NCBI GenBank assembly: GCA_903813345.2
Contig: CAIIXF020000002.1
Coordinates: 15,262,467 to 15,326,466, forward strand
From: Owenia fusiformis
Lineage: Eukaryota; Annelida; Polychaeta; Sabellida; Oweniidae
Direction of reading: 5' to 3'
Length of the DNA stretch: 64,000 nucleotides
Shown here piece by piece: positions 24,017 to 39,000 of this stretch. The position numbers were made by a program, and so were the translations under genes. The notes under the pieces were generated by a model. That model had not been told where the DNA came from, ran no database searches, and saw only the letters and a program-made list of their open reading frames with translations. How positions within the stretch are numbered: the stretch's first letter is position 1; each line of letters starts with the position of its first letter.

Positions 24017-27000
24017 GTAAGTATGAGTAATATTGTGAAAATTAGCGGTGGTTGATTGCTAAAATCCTAAAATCATGTTTTGTTTACATTTGCCAATGGC
24101 ATTGGAAATGAAAGGATAAATTATGGGTTAGAATACTTTTGGATTCTCACTGATCTAAGCTACGTTAGGTTTCATATAGGTCACAGACGAAGAAAGTGTT
24201 CTGGTGAAAGGAGATTGGGATTCCAAAATTTGTGAAGATGGGATAGTCTACATGAATGAAAAAAAATGAAATTTAGATCTAGATCCACCTTTTTTATCTT
24301 GGTGACTGTAATAGGTTGCATACATGTATACAATAGAGTACTCTTCTAATATTAAACCAGCCTCAATTTTAAAGTGTATATTTTTTATTTCTAACGTGAT
24401 TTCATTGTTTTTTGTCGACTGGTAAGATCCGGCCAGGGCAATGCCAAGATGGATGACCCTTATCTCGTTCCAAGACTATCTCTACGTTCTAGTCTTGCGA
24501 ACGTCTTATTCTTTTGCCTGAACGATTACAACATGGGAGAATTTTCTACGCTTCTTACATATTTAAGATACCTATTTCAATAGATTCCTTGGTATTTTAG
24601 CATTCTTCTCGTGTAGTTGAATCCACAATTGTGTGGGTTTATCGGCAGAACAAAGAAATTTTCGTTTTTGAATGCAAAATTTGCGTGTAATATTTAACTT
24701 ATTTCAACCATCAAATTCTTCCATTTATTGGTTATCCGGCCTACTTCCGGGTCAGTCAAACGGGGAATCCCCTTTTAAATCCAACCGCCATCTTGGAAAG
24801 TTATGGAATATCTCTCGATGAAAAAGAAAAATGTTCCAATTCTGCCGATATACCCAAACAATTGTGGATTCAACTACACGAAAAGAATGCTAAAATACCC
24901 AGGAATCTATTGAAGTAGGTATCTTAAGTGTAAGGGGCGTAGATAATTCTCCCAAGTTGTAATCTTACAGGCAAAAGAATAAGACGTTCGCAGGACTATA
25001 GTCCTGGCACGGGATAAGGATGACTCTTGACCGATCAATATTACCAAGATGAGGGTTTCAAAGTTTTCGGAAATCGCTTCAAATAATATTATGTTGATTT
25101 CTGGCGAGCAAACCTATCTCTTAGGTTGCTTCTGCTTGCAAGACCGACGCTCTACTGATTTTGCCAAAGGGGCTCACAACAGCAGAGACTAGTAGCTGTC
25201 GAGGGTCATTTTAGGTTCTTTCGAGCCGTCTAAAGGGTAATTTGGGTATTATTATTAGTTGAATTGTCCATGGGGATATCGCCTGTTACGCTTGTACACC
25301 AGTGCGTATCAAATAAATTAAAAATGTGTTAAAATGCATTACATTGTAGTTTGTTTCTACATTTATTGATGATTCTGTATTTCGTATTTTGACCATTAAA
25401 GAGAGAATCAGATTTCGCGAGCAGCTCAACAAAAAATTGTTCCAATTTTAGAATATTTCTGGCTAATGTCATTCCTTTTCATGTTTATTTTCTTAAAATC
25501 CCCAAAGTGCACATTTCATTTCAGTAAAATTAAAGATTTCTGTAATAATGTATTATTTTGCTATAAGAATATTATTTGGGGGAAATTAAACATTTTCACT
25601 CATTTGTGCACTTTTAATTCATTATAACTTCACCAATTTATAACATATCATGAATCCTTTGAGAGATATTGTATTTGAGATTATAAGGAATAGATTGGCA
25701 GGTCAATTGAACACATTGCTTGAAATTTTAATAGAACTTTTCAAGTTGACAAACATGCTCAGATTGCATTAAAAAATGTTCCCAGGAAAACAGACCCCTG
25801 GACCCCCCCCCCCCCGCCCCCCCCCCAAGATGCCTGGCATTTAACCATACAATCAGAGATCCCCAAGTGGGCATACCAACTCAAAATATAGCCCTACGCC
25901 CATGTAGTCTTATCTTGTAACAAGACCATTGCTTCATTTTGGGCGTGTGAGCATTGAACTGTCAGGCATACATAATATTTCAAAAGTCCAAAAATAATGG
26001 CGCTAGCTATGCATATCTTTTTTAACCTCAGTCATTTCTAAATACCATTTTTTTAAAATTTACATATAATACAGGAAGTTATCTATAAATAATTGATGGG
26101 TTGTAAACATTCAGCTTTGGCAGTCAACAATTACCCGCATGAATTTCAATGCATTTTACCTAAGAAAATGTCTAATATAAAACTAATTCTGGATGAAATG
26201 TTCATGGCCTCTGATGGTAAAACTAGGAAGCAGCCATAATTGCATTTGATTGGACAGTGCGTGAGTTCACGCCTCTTCATTGATGTTGATTTTTTCATTT
26301 GTTATACTGATTGATCGAGAGGCTTATTTATTTTGCAAACAACCTTTGCTCAAACAAAGCCCTTTATTGTTCCTACTAACATATATATATGCTCTGTGGC
26401 TTCATGGATTAATGTATTATCCATTTTGACGCTGCATGCCTACAATTGCATTTGAGAATTGACCATTTTTCTATAAATGGAAAAATAGATGGCAGCATGG
26501 GTGTTGGTAGGGTCAGAATACATGGATCCATAGTAAGAGTCACTTTATTTCTTGATTTAACAAGTAATTTAATTTGAATCAATGTTAAATACCATTGGAA
26601 TATTTTTATGATATATATAGTGGTAAATGGAATAACTATGCAAATTAAAGTTGTTTAAATAGAAAATTACTCCCCAGAAAATTTTTTTCAACTGGGAACA
26701 ATTTTTTTTAGGCTGAAAAATTAAAAGCTCGCATCACACTCATTTCACACAAACTTTTGAAAAGTTAATAACTTTAAAAACTTTTATCAATATCTTCACT
26801 GACACTATTAATTAATGCCTGTCACACTTGTGCAGTCTTGCAAATGTTGAATACACATTCTTTCATTGAACTACTACAAAGACATAAGCATTATTGTTGT
26901 CATCAAATTGTCTACTGTATAACTGTATGTCTTGTAATTGATTTTGTGAGGAGTTCAATTGTTTGGGCTTGAAACACATTAAAATCTTGAATCTTGTCTA

Positions 27001-30000
27001 ATTCTGAATTATAACTTACTGGATTGGCAGGCCATACACATCATGATAAACCATGACATCTCAAATCTTCTCAGCCCTGAGACCATTTTAGTGTCAATTT
27101 TACTATATTTTAGGCACAAATAGCCTATGCCATATCCTATGGGAATGTGCCATGAAATACCCTATGGCACCGTGCAATGGCATACCCTATGTCACTGTGC
27201 CGTTGCATACCATATGGCATCGTGTCATGGCATACCCTATGGCATAGGAGAGTGCCATAGGCTCTAGGACATAATTTGGAGTCAAATTCTTGCAGATTTA
27301 TATGCCTCATGTGAGATCAAGTTCTCCACAAAAGCTGATTTCAAAAATGGCTACAGGTTTCAAAATGGCTACCTTTTTAGTGGGATACATAAGGCATACA
27401 AATCTGCCATTACATGGATTAATATGGTGGACATTTTCAAAGTTTCCACTCACTAGCCAAATTGTCATTAGAAAGTATCAATTATGCTTATGAGTAAACA
27501 CATATCAGATATGAACAAAATAGCTTGTACCACCATTTTTATGTCCCCACCACATAGTGTGGGGCCATATTGTCGGCCTAGGCGCGTCCGTCTGTCCGTC
27601 CGTACGTCCGTCCGTCCGTCTGTCCGTCCGTCTGTCCGTCCGTCTGTCCGTACGTCCGGGAGTTTTCTCCAAAACCGCTACAGATATCACCTTCAAATTT
27701 TCAGGGATAACTTATGAGTGCATACAGATGTGGATGAAGAAATTTTAACTCGATACCTACTTCCTGTCGGCCATTTTGAAGTCAAATGCTAAAATCCTTG
27801 TCTGCAAACTTTAAGAAAAACGGCTTCACAGTTGCTTTTAAAACTTAAACATCTTGTTCAGCTCACTTCATTCTAGATCTGATTAGGTTTTGGAACTGTT
27901 AGCTCAGTCATGTCAGCCATTTTGAATGTCTTAAGAAAAGTTAGCGCACGATAATACTTTGTATCATATTGAATGGTGTTTTTGAGTTTTCATACTTTAA
28001 CTATTTAGTAGCTTTATAAATAATTTCAGATGTACTTTGTTGTAAAAGCCTATGTTATTGTTAACAGTAGTTATATGTGATAATTTTGTTAGAAGAAATC
28101 AGCAAAAACACATAATCACTTTTTTATTGTCGGCCATTTTGGATTTTTCGGTCCTAAAATCTTGTCTGTGAAGTCTTGTCTACGTGTTTTCAGGTGAACC
28201 GTTTGGTGGATCAATTTCAAATTTTCAGGGATGATTCTTAGTATAAAAATCTAGATCTGATTTGTTTTTTGGCATTCTGGGTAAATGTCAAGGCAGCCAT
28301 TTTGGATTTTCCGTCCTAAAATCTTGTCTGTTAAGTCTTGTCTGCGCGTTTTCAGGTGAACCGTTTGGTAGATCAATTTCAAATTTTCAGAGATGATTCT
28401 TAGTATAAAAATGTAGAACTGATTAGTTTTTTGGCATTCTGGGTAAATGTCAAGGCAGCCATTTTGGATTTTCCGTCCTAAAATCTTGTCTGTAAAGTCT
28501 TGTCTACGCGTTTTCAGGTGAACCGTTTGGTAGATCAATTTCAAATTTTCAGAGATGATTCTTAGTATGAAAATGTAGAACTGATTAGTTTTTTGGCATT
28601 CTGGGCAAATGTCAAGGCAGCCATTTTGGATTTTCTGTCCTAAAATCTTGTCTGTAAAGACTTGTCTATGCATTTCCAGGTCAACCGTTCTGTAGATCAA
28701 TTTCAAATTTTTAGGGATGATTCTTAGTATGAAAATCTAGATCTGATTAGTTTTTTGGCATTCTGGATAAATGTCAAGGCAGCCATTTTGGATTTTCCGT
28801 CTTTAAATCTTGCCTGTAAAGTCTTGTCTACGCGTTTTTAGGTGAACCGTTTGGTAGATCAATTTCAAATTTTCAGGGATGATTCTTAGTGTGAAAATCT
28901 ACATCTGATTAGTTTTTTGACATTCTGGGTAAATGTCAAGGCAGCCATTTTGGATTTTCCATCCTAAAATCTTGTCTGTAAAGTCTTGTTTACATGTTTT
29001 CTAGTTAACTGTGTGACGGATCAATTAAAAATGTTCAGGGGTGGTTCTTAGTTTGAAAATCTAGAACTGACTAAATTTTGGGCATTCTGGGTAAATTTTA
29101 AGGTGGCCATTTTGGATTTTCCGTCCTCAAATTGTGTTGGTAAAGTCTTGTCTTCTCATTTTCAGGATAACCATTTCATGGGATCACCCATTGGTGGGGA
29201 CATTTTGTACACATTTGTGTTCTTGTTCAAGATGGTTGCCATGTTTTTTAAATAATTAGATTTTTAACTGAATCAATAACTTTTATAATTTTCTGCATTG
29301 AAAGCATAATTTTTACAGTTTTATATGTTGTGCCTAAAATACAGCAAAATTGACACAAAAAGGCTGCCATTTTGAAACTAGCGGCAATTTTTAAAAATGG
29401 CTTTTTGAGAAAACTTGTTCTCACATGTGTGTGTGAATTAGCAAGAATTTGACTCAAAATAGTGTCATAGAGCCTATGGCATGGGGAGGGGGGGCATAGT
29501 CTATTCCATGGGGTATGCCACTGCACCGCGCCATGTTACAATAAATTCACTGTGTCTTTGTTGCTTTAGAAACCAATCACAATAAATTCCCTAGGTCTTC
29601 TTTCACTATAGTAACCAATCAACAATGACCACTTAGTGTTATTCAATAGCATTTAATTGTGACATTATTTAAGTTGTTAGTACCATCCCTTACCTTTGTC
29701 ATTAAGACTAGATGCAAGTAGAAATAACCCTGATTTTAGTCATTGAATATTCATAATTGAGACAAACTGATGTCATATTTGAAATCTTCATATAATAATA
29801 AGTTACATCTTAGAATATTTGAAAATGTAACTTCTAGGTTAGGTAGAGTCCATCTTATAGAATCACAAATAAAGATATCTTGTATTGGACAGGTAATATT
29901 TTCTTTTACTGGACATATTTTCAATATACTAGATTCTAGGAGAAATAATCTTAAGTCATTAAATATTCAAAATTCAGTTGGAGTGATGTCATTTTTGAAA

Positions 30001-33000
30001 TCTACATGTACCTGGTACATAGCCGTAGCCAGCGGGGGTTCGGTGGGTTCGAACGAACCCCCGGTCAGGATTTCCAAAAATATCATTTTGCGAAAAAATG
30101 CATATAACCAGAAACATTTAATCACTGTGCTATTTGAAAACTACATATATGAGCAGTAAATGAATAGATATAATTTTGTTATGGTGAACACGAGAGCCTC
30201 ATTTCGCTAAAAACATGTCATAGTGAAGTTGCACTTCCCTCAAAACGTTTGGCAACCTTAGGCACGGGGTGAGATTTAATTTTGGGAAGACCCCAGAGCA
30301 TGAGATTTTACATTTAAAAATAACAATAAATTTGCACAATTAACTTAAAAGCTGCTTCTTCTCGGACAAAATAACCCATCTTGGGCAATCGGCAATGGCT
30401 AAATCAGTCCTTTGAAGGAATTTTGTTTTAAGCCAGTTCTGGTCCAATACGAAGTTATTGACGTCCCATACTCCGATGATGAACATTGACGAATACATAT
30501 CTGGAATAGTCGTAATATTGATGAAACACATGTTCTTTCAAATGTGTACATCTTTGTTTTGTTTTATTTAAATAAAATTTTAAATATTTCTTGGGACGTC
30601 CCTGAGGCTGGCAAGTCCCCGCGTTAAATAATTCAAAACGCTGTGAAATGAATTATTTAAAAGCGTATATCGTTTATTGTTCAATTTATTCATTCTTTCA
30701 TTTGTTTAGTATTTATTTACCCATCACTTTTCCAAAGAAAAATCAATCATTGCAAAAAATTTTTTTTTTTTCAGATACATTCCACTCATCTAAGAGATTC
30801 TATAGAATTCAATTTTTTATCGTTCCAGTTTACTTGCTCTCCATTTTCATGTTAAAGAGAGAATCAGAGCAGGCTAAACAAAAAATTGTTACAATTTTAG
30901 AATATTTCTGGCTCATGTCGTTCCTTTTCATGACTATTTTCTAAAAATCACAAAAGTGCATACTTTATTCCAGGAAAACTAAAGATTTTTACAATAATGT
31001 ATTATTTTTCTATAAAAACGGTTACCATTCTAATTATTTGGGAGAATTTAAACATTTTTCACTCATTTTTGCACTTTGAATCAATAATAACTTCACCAAT
31101 TTATTCAAAACGCTGTGAAATGAATTATTTGTGAATTTTTGGGAGATATTGTATTTGATATTGTAAGGAATGGATTGGTAGGTCAATTATACATGTTGCT
31201 TGTAATTTTGTTACCCCAGATTCAAGCAATACAACTATCCTGGATAGTTTAAAAAGCCTTCGTGTAAACGTTGTGAAAAGTTATCGTAGAAGACGATCTT
31301 TCGGAGTATAGAGTGTTTGCGCCAATTTCAATAACCTTGCATTTGATCCGAACTGGCTTCCAACAAAATTCCTGAAAAATAGTGATAAGCCATTGCATGA
31401 GGTGATTTATTTTGTCCTAGATGAAGTAGCTTAAGTTAAAGAATAAATTGTGCGAAATAGTTGATATTCCTTGGAAACAATTTATGCTCCAGAGTCTTCC
31501 AGAAATCAGACGAAATAATGGTTTATTCGGGGCAAATCAGATTTCAGAATATGTAATCACTAAAAGATTCACCGAAATATATTTTGATGCAGAAAATTAA
31601 TTATAAGTTGTTTGACTTTTTTGCACGTTGCCTGTTTATTTTACTTTGTGAACATTAAAGTTACAAAGCTACAAGTTCATTTTTGAAAATCATTTTTACG
31701 TCCTGTGTTATTTCAATGGGAGAGGTTTCTTGATAAAGTCTATTACCTTCAGACTTTGCCGTAAATAAAGACATCATTTTTGTTAAATAAAATTCAATTG
31801 TCTACTTAACTCTTTTGCGCGGTATTTAATTATTTTTAAAAGCTACTGAGCGGTAATTAATTTACTAAAAATTAGGATTTTCATGCCTGCCAATTTGAAA
31901 GTGACATAAAACCTAAATCAACAGAGATAACACCACCAAATTTTTACTCATAATTGGAAACATATGTATAAATCATTTGTTAACGTATGAACTCATCACA
32001 ATCAGAGGCACTGATGATAAAAAAATCCTAAACATTAAGTATTGCAAAAAAACATAAGACCCCTACTAAATATTACCTTGGTGTACCCCAGCAGCTTCCC
32101 TTGCCTGTCCCCCAGGCACAGAGTTGTCAGGCCCATCATCGTTCTAAGTTTCATTTTCTGAGGCTTCAAATATTAGGCTTCACTGCCAGAATAATTGAAT
32201 ATAGCAGCGATTTGATCATCATTACCCGTCTAAATCTAGCCCTTTTTAAATACCACAATGTCTGATCACTTCCAGATTCGTATTTGTTACAAAATAAATC
32301 AATTAAGTGACCAAAATAATTTTTTTCAGAAACTTTGCTTCGCCAAATTAATTTTAAATCACTTCCTGTCAATGTGAGTACCAAATATTGGCACTGCAAT
32401 ACAAGGGTGACATCTTTTGAAGTCTGCTAAAACTTTCCTATAGCATGTCGACTCCAGGTTGACATACGCCATAAAGCGTAGTGGCGACAAAACTCGCCTG
32501 ACCGCGCAAAAGAGTTAATGAAGGTATTAAAATGAATTATATTTCCTCTTCCTAAATAGTTTTTTCTTTACAAATAAGATTTCAAACTTAAAGGTGCTTT
32601 AATACATAAGCCAATGGGTTAATTAGGATAGCCAAACTTTTGGAGGGAGTGTAATTGTACAAATTGCATTTTTTTGGGAACCCTAATGAAGGGGGGGGGG
32701 ATTTGTGAATAGCATAAAAATAGAACCCCCGGTCACCAAATCCTGGCTACGCCACTGTGGTAAAAGTACATTTAGAAGTGTTGTTTCGAAAATTGTTTAT
32801 CAACAATTTTTATTTGAAAATGCGACTTCTAGTTAAGGGAAAATCACAAAAAGTAAGATATATCTTCTTGTATTGGACAGATAAAATTATCTTCAACTAT
32901 ACATATATCAATTTGCATAACTATAATGAAAATTGAATGACTAAAACAGATGAATATTAAGTTAAAGGGAACTTTCTTCTTTACCCACCATGCTATCTGA

Positions 33001-36000
33001 TCCGAAAGAGCCACCTGGTGGTGAAACTGGTAGCTACCTACTCTCATCTGAGTAACTGAATAATCATGCCTCCATTGCCCTGTTACAAAATAAATGTTGT
33101 TGCTGGCTTTTAAAAATAAGTGTCCATATGGTATATAAAAAATCATCGAAAATAATAGTACAATAACGTCATTTCAAAGGGCAATATAGTGAAACATTGG
33201 ACCAAGGGCCACAGGCCCAAGGTCCAATATTTCACTATTTTGCCCGCAGAAATGATGTTATTACTATTATTACCAGCGTTAATGCCCAGGGCTGAAATAG
33301 CAAATTTGAAATAGAAAATCTTACGCACTGAACGATATCACTTTTCCCGGGAAACATAGCCGGGCGGATAATGTCATTATTGCCCGACTAAAGTCATTAA
33401 CGCCCGACACAATATTGCTCACGTCAATATAGCAATTTAAATGCCTTCTCAACTAGTACTAAAACCCCTAGAATAGGCCATGCAAGGTGGTAATAATTCA
33501 AACTGAACAGAGGGGGAGGGGTTGTGTATTATTTTTAAACTCTGTGTCATATTTAGTCTGAAAAAGCAGAAACTTTAAGAAGGAATTTTAAAGATGAGAT
33601 CTAAATTCAAAATGTCTGCCATATATCACAAGAAGTATAAAAACTCAAATACTAGTTATTGAATTTTGTCTACATATTTTAGGTTCATGCCTCTGGGCAC
33701 AGGTCCTAACTGAAGAGGGAATATGGAATAAGGGTCATGTCACGTTATACATTTAGATTTCTCATAAATGACAGTGTTATTGTCTGGTTATTATGAAATT
33801 ATCAAAATAAGATGTGATTTGACAAAAAAATTTTTTGATTTGCTACTTTATTGAGTCGCTGTTTTCTAGTATTTTTATGTCACAACACATAAATATAAAG
33901 GAAATTCACATTATCATAGAAAATGCAAATTGAAGATGATATCTTGATGATATCCACTGTGTGTAAGTGCTGCATTTACTCCTTCCCCACTCCCTTGTTT
34001 TTTATATTAAATTGTGAGAAATTGCAATATCATTTGATATCAAAAACTGTGTGAAGGTTAAGAGAAAACCACAACTTGAGTCTCAATTTTTCATTATATC
34101 CCATAAATAAAATGCCACTATTGGGTCTTAGAATGCTGGCTGAAATAACTAGAAAAGATCAAAACTTAGAGATGTGAAGTTAATACTCTTAATTGAGAAG
34201 AAATGCAATAAGATCAGTTACCTTATTCATATTTTAAAGAGAAACTGGTTGAACTAATCATGAGCATTGTGCCATTTTAAGCAGGGATTTATCATATCAG
34301 ACTGTTATCTATTCTATAGTGGTAAATATATATTTTATATTAACAAGTTGTAGTGTTAAGTAGGAGTTTAGCCAATGCAGGTAGCTTCTTGAGTTCCTTT
34401 GTCTGCGGAATGACATATACATAACTAGCTGCATTCTGGGTACTTTGTTATTATTAATAAGACGTTACATCATTGAGTTCAGATTTTCAAATCATTAATA
34501 AGAGCAGAGCTAAGGTGGCAAGGACAGTTTTATTAAACAAGGAGAAATTCACAACACATTATGACTACCATTATGAAGATACTGTAAGCAAACATTTACC
34601 AGATGAAATATATACAGATAGAGTTTAGAAGTAGCTAGGAAGAAGGAGAAATTCATCCAGTAAAAGACACTAGAGAAAAGAAATCAAAATTAAAACATTA
34701 CTTGTAAATTAATAATCTAGTTAGGGTCTCAGAGTTATAGAAAAATGAGTGGACATTACACGGGATACGCAACAGCTATGACATTGCTGAATCTGTCACG
34801 GCAGATACCCAGTCATATGCCAAGCTATAATTTTCATCAAGGTACGTAAGTTAATGTAAATTGTGTTTAAAGAATCAGAAAGAATATAGAGCTGTGATCT
34901 CCCCAGGATTTTTGTCACTAGGGTTGTACTAAGTCCTAATTTTACCTGTTTTGATCAAAATATCTCAATCCGCTCTGGAAGGATACAAACATATTTTCAG
35001 CAGGGTGGCATATAATTTCCTGATTTTCAATCAGGGTGTAGGACCTGGTCACTCTTATGCTTGGGAGTTTACAATGTTGTAGGCAATAAAATGAAAATGA
35101 GGGCATCCATTCTTTCGAAATCATTACCTATTATGTAACCTTAAAAATTGAAGCATTATCATCATGAAATATTGGAAGTGTTTGACAGAGAATATTGTGT
35201 TCTAAAATTGGAACATTTCTTAAATCATTACATGAGATTGACCTGTTTTTTACATTTTGTTTTCATAACCAAAGGGAAGGTTTTTGCCTCTTGCAGGTCT
35301 TAATATCTTTTTATGATATTCTAATAATTATCAGCAGAAATGAAGATGGGTATCAAGTTACATATAGTCATTGCAAAGGGATATTATTTTATATGTTCTA
35401 TTTATATCTTATTTCTTCAATTATTGACTTAAAAACAACCTTTTTGAAAACAACTTATTATCTCTAATTAAAAATCAGTTGTAAACAACAAACTAATGAA
35501 AAAAACTGTAATCTATGATATATTGTCTTGTTTGTTTAGTTATACTGTTTATTCATGTATTGACTCAGATTTCTAAACTTACATTTTTGATTGATTTGGC
35601 ATGAGACCACGCCTTAACAGAAAATATAATTCCTCTAATTCCTTAAATATTTGATGCAACATAAGTACACCACTGTTTCATGCATTCAACTCTCTCCACA
35701 GAATTATTCATGAACATTTTAAGATAATTGAAAGTTATTCCAAAAATATTGGGTTGTTTTTTGATGTCACCCTTTATAGTTTGTTGACAGTATATACTAG
35801 TTTGAACCATCTAGGTCATTTTATTGGAAAGTTGTAACCAGTTGGTGTTCTATTACATGTTGTCTCATTGATTCCGTTCTATTAGAACAAGTCCTCAAGA
35901 TGTATGTTATATGTAGCTTGCCTGGCTACCTGTGTTTGACATGTGACGTAATAGAATTACATGTATGTGGTACAGCTTCTAATTGCCTTTTCTCATAGTA

Positions 36001-39000
36001 TATGCCAGTGATGTAGCTGCTATCTACCCCTCTCTCAATTGCCAACTTCCTAATAGACATGATAGACCTAAGAAAGGTCCAAGACAAGATGATCTCTCAT
36101 TTTAAAAAAGGAAATCTTCAATCTGATCTACTCAATCAGTAATCTCAAGTTTTGTTAAATGTGGTCTTGGATGTTAAATACAACATGCCATGTTGATAAA
36201 AATACAGTTTTTTCAAAAGTTACACATTCTGCTTTCAGGTAACAAGGAGAAAGATGGCAAGAAGGAGGGTGATAATCCTGGTGGCTATGACTTCAGCTCT
36301 GCCTTCCTGGGCCCCAATCTCTGGGATAAGACCCTCCCTATGCCTGAGGGGAATGACTTCACCCTCGAGTACATGGATCTTGATGAGTTCTTGACAGAAA
36401 ATGGACTGGAGAATGACATTGATGCTGCAGGATCAGCAGATAGTAATGAAGGTAAAACACGTGAAATTCTAAATACAGTAAAAACTGGTGCCTGACTGGC
36501 TAAAAATGATCAGAGGTGTTCAGATTTTGAGGTTTTTGCATCCGCAAAATTCCAGATTTCGATATTCCTATTGACCTCATACTTTTATGGCATTCCAAAA
36601 TCTGATTCAAATTTATTAAGTCATGCTAGAAAGACCCATTATGATTGAGACCATTGGATGTTTTCAAAGTTTTAATATCATAACAAATTTGTGTTTTGAA
36701 TTGAAAATATTTGAGCAATTTTGAAAGAAATATGTGTTCAGATTGGACAAGTTTTCAAATATGTTCACCTCTCAAATTAATTTCATGTTTTCTGATCAAT
36801 TGTAATAAAATTATTTTTAACTTATTATTTTATTGTATTTAAAGTTTCACATATGCAGATTTAAACTTTATTTTGTCAATAATTTCATCAACTCCAGAGC
36901 ATTATTTATGGATGTGTTCATGTTACAGAGATATGTTGAATCAAAGAGTCAGCTGTTTTAAATCTTAAAAGGGATGAAATTATTATCATGCCAGTGCAAC
37001 CAAATTTTTCTTTTCATAAAGCTGTAATCTTGGAGCACCACAGACCAATTTTGACAGATAATTATTACATTCTTATATCAACTTACAAACACATATTCAA
37101 TGCAGATGTTCCATGTTTAGCAAAAAATATGCCATTCCACTTAAGAGAGGCTTCTAAATATCACAAGTCCATGCATCAGTACTACTAAGCACTATTCATC
37201 ATTCCCAAACCTTTTCTTATAAATTGAACTTTGAGGAATTGACTGCAGATTTCTTTGGAGCTCCCCCCGAACATTTTGTATCTTGGCAATTCTTAACAAC
37301 TTCTAAAATAACTCATTTCTTAGAGAACTCATCCTCTTGACAACCCATCTCCTTGGTTGTTCATTTCTCAAGAGAGCTCATCTCTTAGTATAGACAATTC
37401 ATCTCATTGACAACTCATTTCTTAGATATCTCATCTCTTAGATAACTCATCTCATAGACAATTCGTCTCCTAGGTAACTCATCCACTTGTTAAACCATCT
37501 TCTAGATAACTCATGTTCTGGGCAACTTATTTCTTAGATAACTAATCACCTTGACAGTCCATCTCATAGACAACTCATCTCCAAGGTAACTCATCATCTT
37601 CTTTTAGCTACTCATTTTTAGATGACTTACAAACATATTTTAGTGTACTGAAGATGCTTTCATTGACATTGAATCTAGTATATTTAGCACCTTGTGTAAA
37701 GGCAATTATATTGATCATCATGTAGAAAATAATATTTGTGTTGTATACAATCGTTTTAGCAACAGTAACTATGGGATATTAATCATAAACTGTGCGGTAC
37801 CAGACTTTGAAATTTTGGCTTCATTGTTCTGTGCAATATTAAAATAATTATAATAAGTGCTCCCCTTTGCATGTGATTTTATACCTGGTTGCAATTGCAA
37901 TAGTCGCACCATATTAAATAAAAATCTTTATAAGTACTTTTCTTTATGAATGAAAAATGAGAATATTAGTTTTTGGTTTGGCAGTAATATTGTTAGACCA
38001 TGTCAGACCGCACCATATTTGTTACAAATGAATAAATTAAAATAGTAGAATTCAAATAAGGTTGTATTCTGCATGTTAAACACTGTGGCGCATAAACTTT
38101 TTTCCTATTCATAATTATTGAACACTATTTGAGTTTTCGCATTATGGTAGGTTTGCTTCATTTAAATGTAAATTATCACGAACATTCAATGTTTTGTTAA
38201 TGCATTTATCAAACATTTCACTGTTGTAATGAAATGGGAGTTTATTCACAAATAATTATTGATAAAATGCTCAACTGAAAGAATGTACATATGTGCATAA
38301 TGTCAACGTATATTTGTGAATTCAAGAAATTGATCAGAATTTATCTTTTAGAGATGTAAAAAGTTTTTATGCACTTATTTGATATACCTATTTAATATAA
38401 TGTTTTATAATCTAACCTTGATATGAAGTATACTGATAACTCAGTTTTATAAGTACTTCAATTCACATGTTTGAAAACGTGTTCAGGAAACTTGAGACTT
38501 AGCCTTTATCACATTCATTGAGGCCAACCTATACGGTTGGCCTAATTTTCACCAGTGCAAAAATGTGGCACTTTCTGTACTGAATAATTAATATCACAAG
38601 AACTACTAGATGGATCTAGATACAATTTTCACAGTATCAGTAGTTGTAGAAATGTGTCATTTAGTTTATTAATAAATGTGTGCATAAACACTTCACCTTG
38701 ATCTGGCCAAACACTTGTAGGCATTTTCAACCCCTGGTCAGAATCTATATCTGAATTTGCATTGATCAAATTTCAATTTTTCAAAAAAAATTTAAGCCCG
38801 AATGCAAATTCCGGAAGTCGATTATTAAGAGCTCCTTATAAAATTTCGATGATTTGTACTAAATTGTTATGTTTTTGTAGATGTAGACCAGTAGTACAAA
38901 GAACCATCTCTAATCATACTGTACAAAGTTCAACAACAAAGTTCAATATTTATAGGTCCCCAGAGGCCCTTCTGTGGAAGTCCACCTCGCCTGCTAATCC

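Larger units (their letters stand above)
27240..29540. repeat. Outer inverted repeat flanking a transposon
   Basis: Left 27,240-27,382 and right about 29,340-29,540 are inverted copies. Shared blocks, in the left orientation, are GCCATAGGCTCTA, GAGTCAAATTCTTGC, TCATGTGAGA.CAAGTT, and TTTCAAAATGGC. The block ATTTTAGGCACAA lies on the outer side at left (27,108) but on the inner side at right (29,330 inverted), so the copy is rearranged. It surrounds the element at 27,541-29,203. Confidence 0.7.

Noticed and set aside
27484-27748. Overlapping Arg/Ser/Val- and Thr/Asp-rich frames
   Set aside because: All derive from the CCGTCCGTCTGT simple repeat on both strands.
28251-28706. 151-codon minus-strand frame with internal repeats as a repeat protein
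   Set aside because: It is the 163-bp tandem repeat of a TIR element read in a stop-free frame; units elsewhere in the array break the frame.
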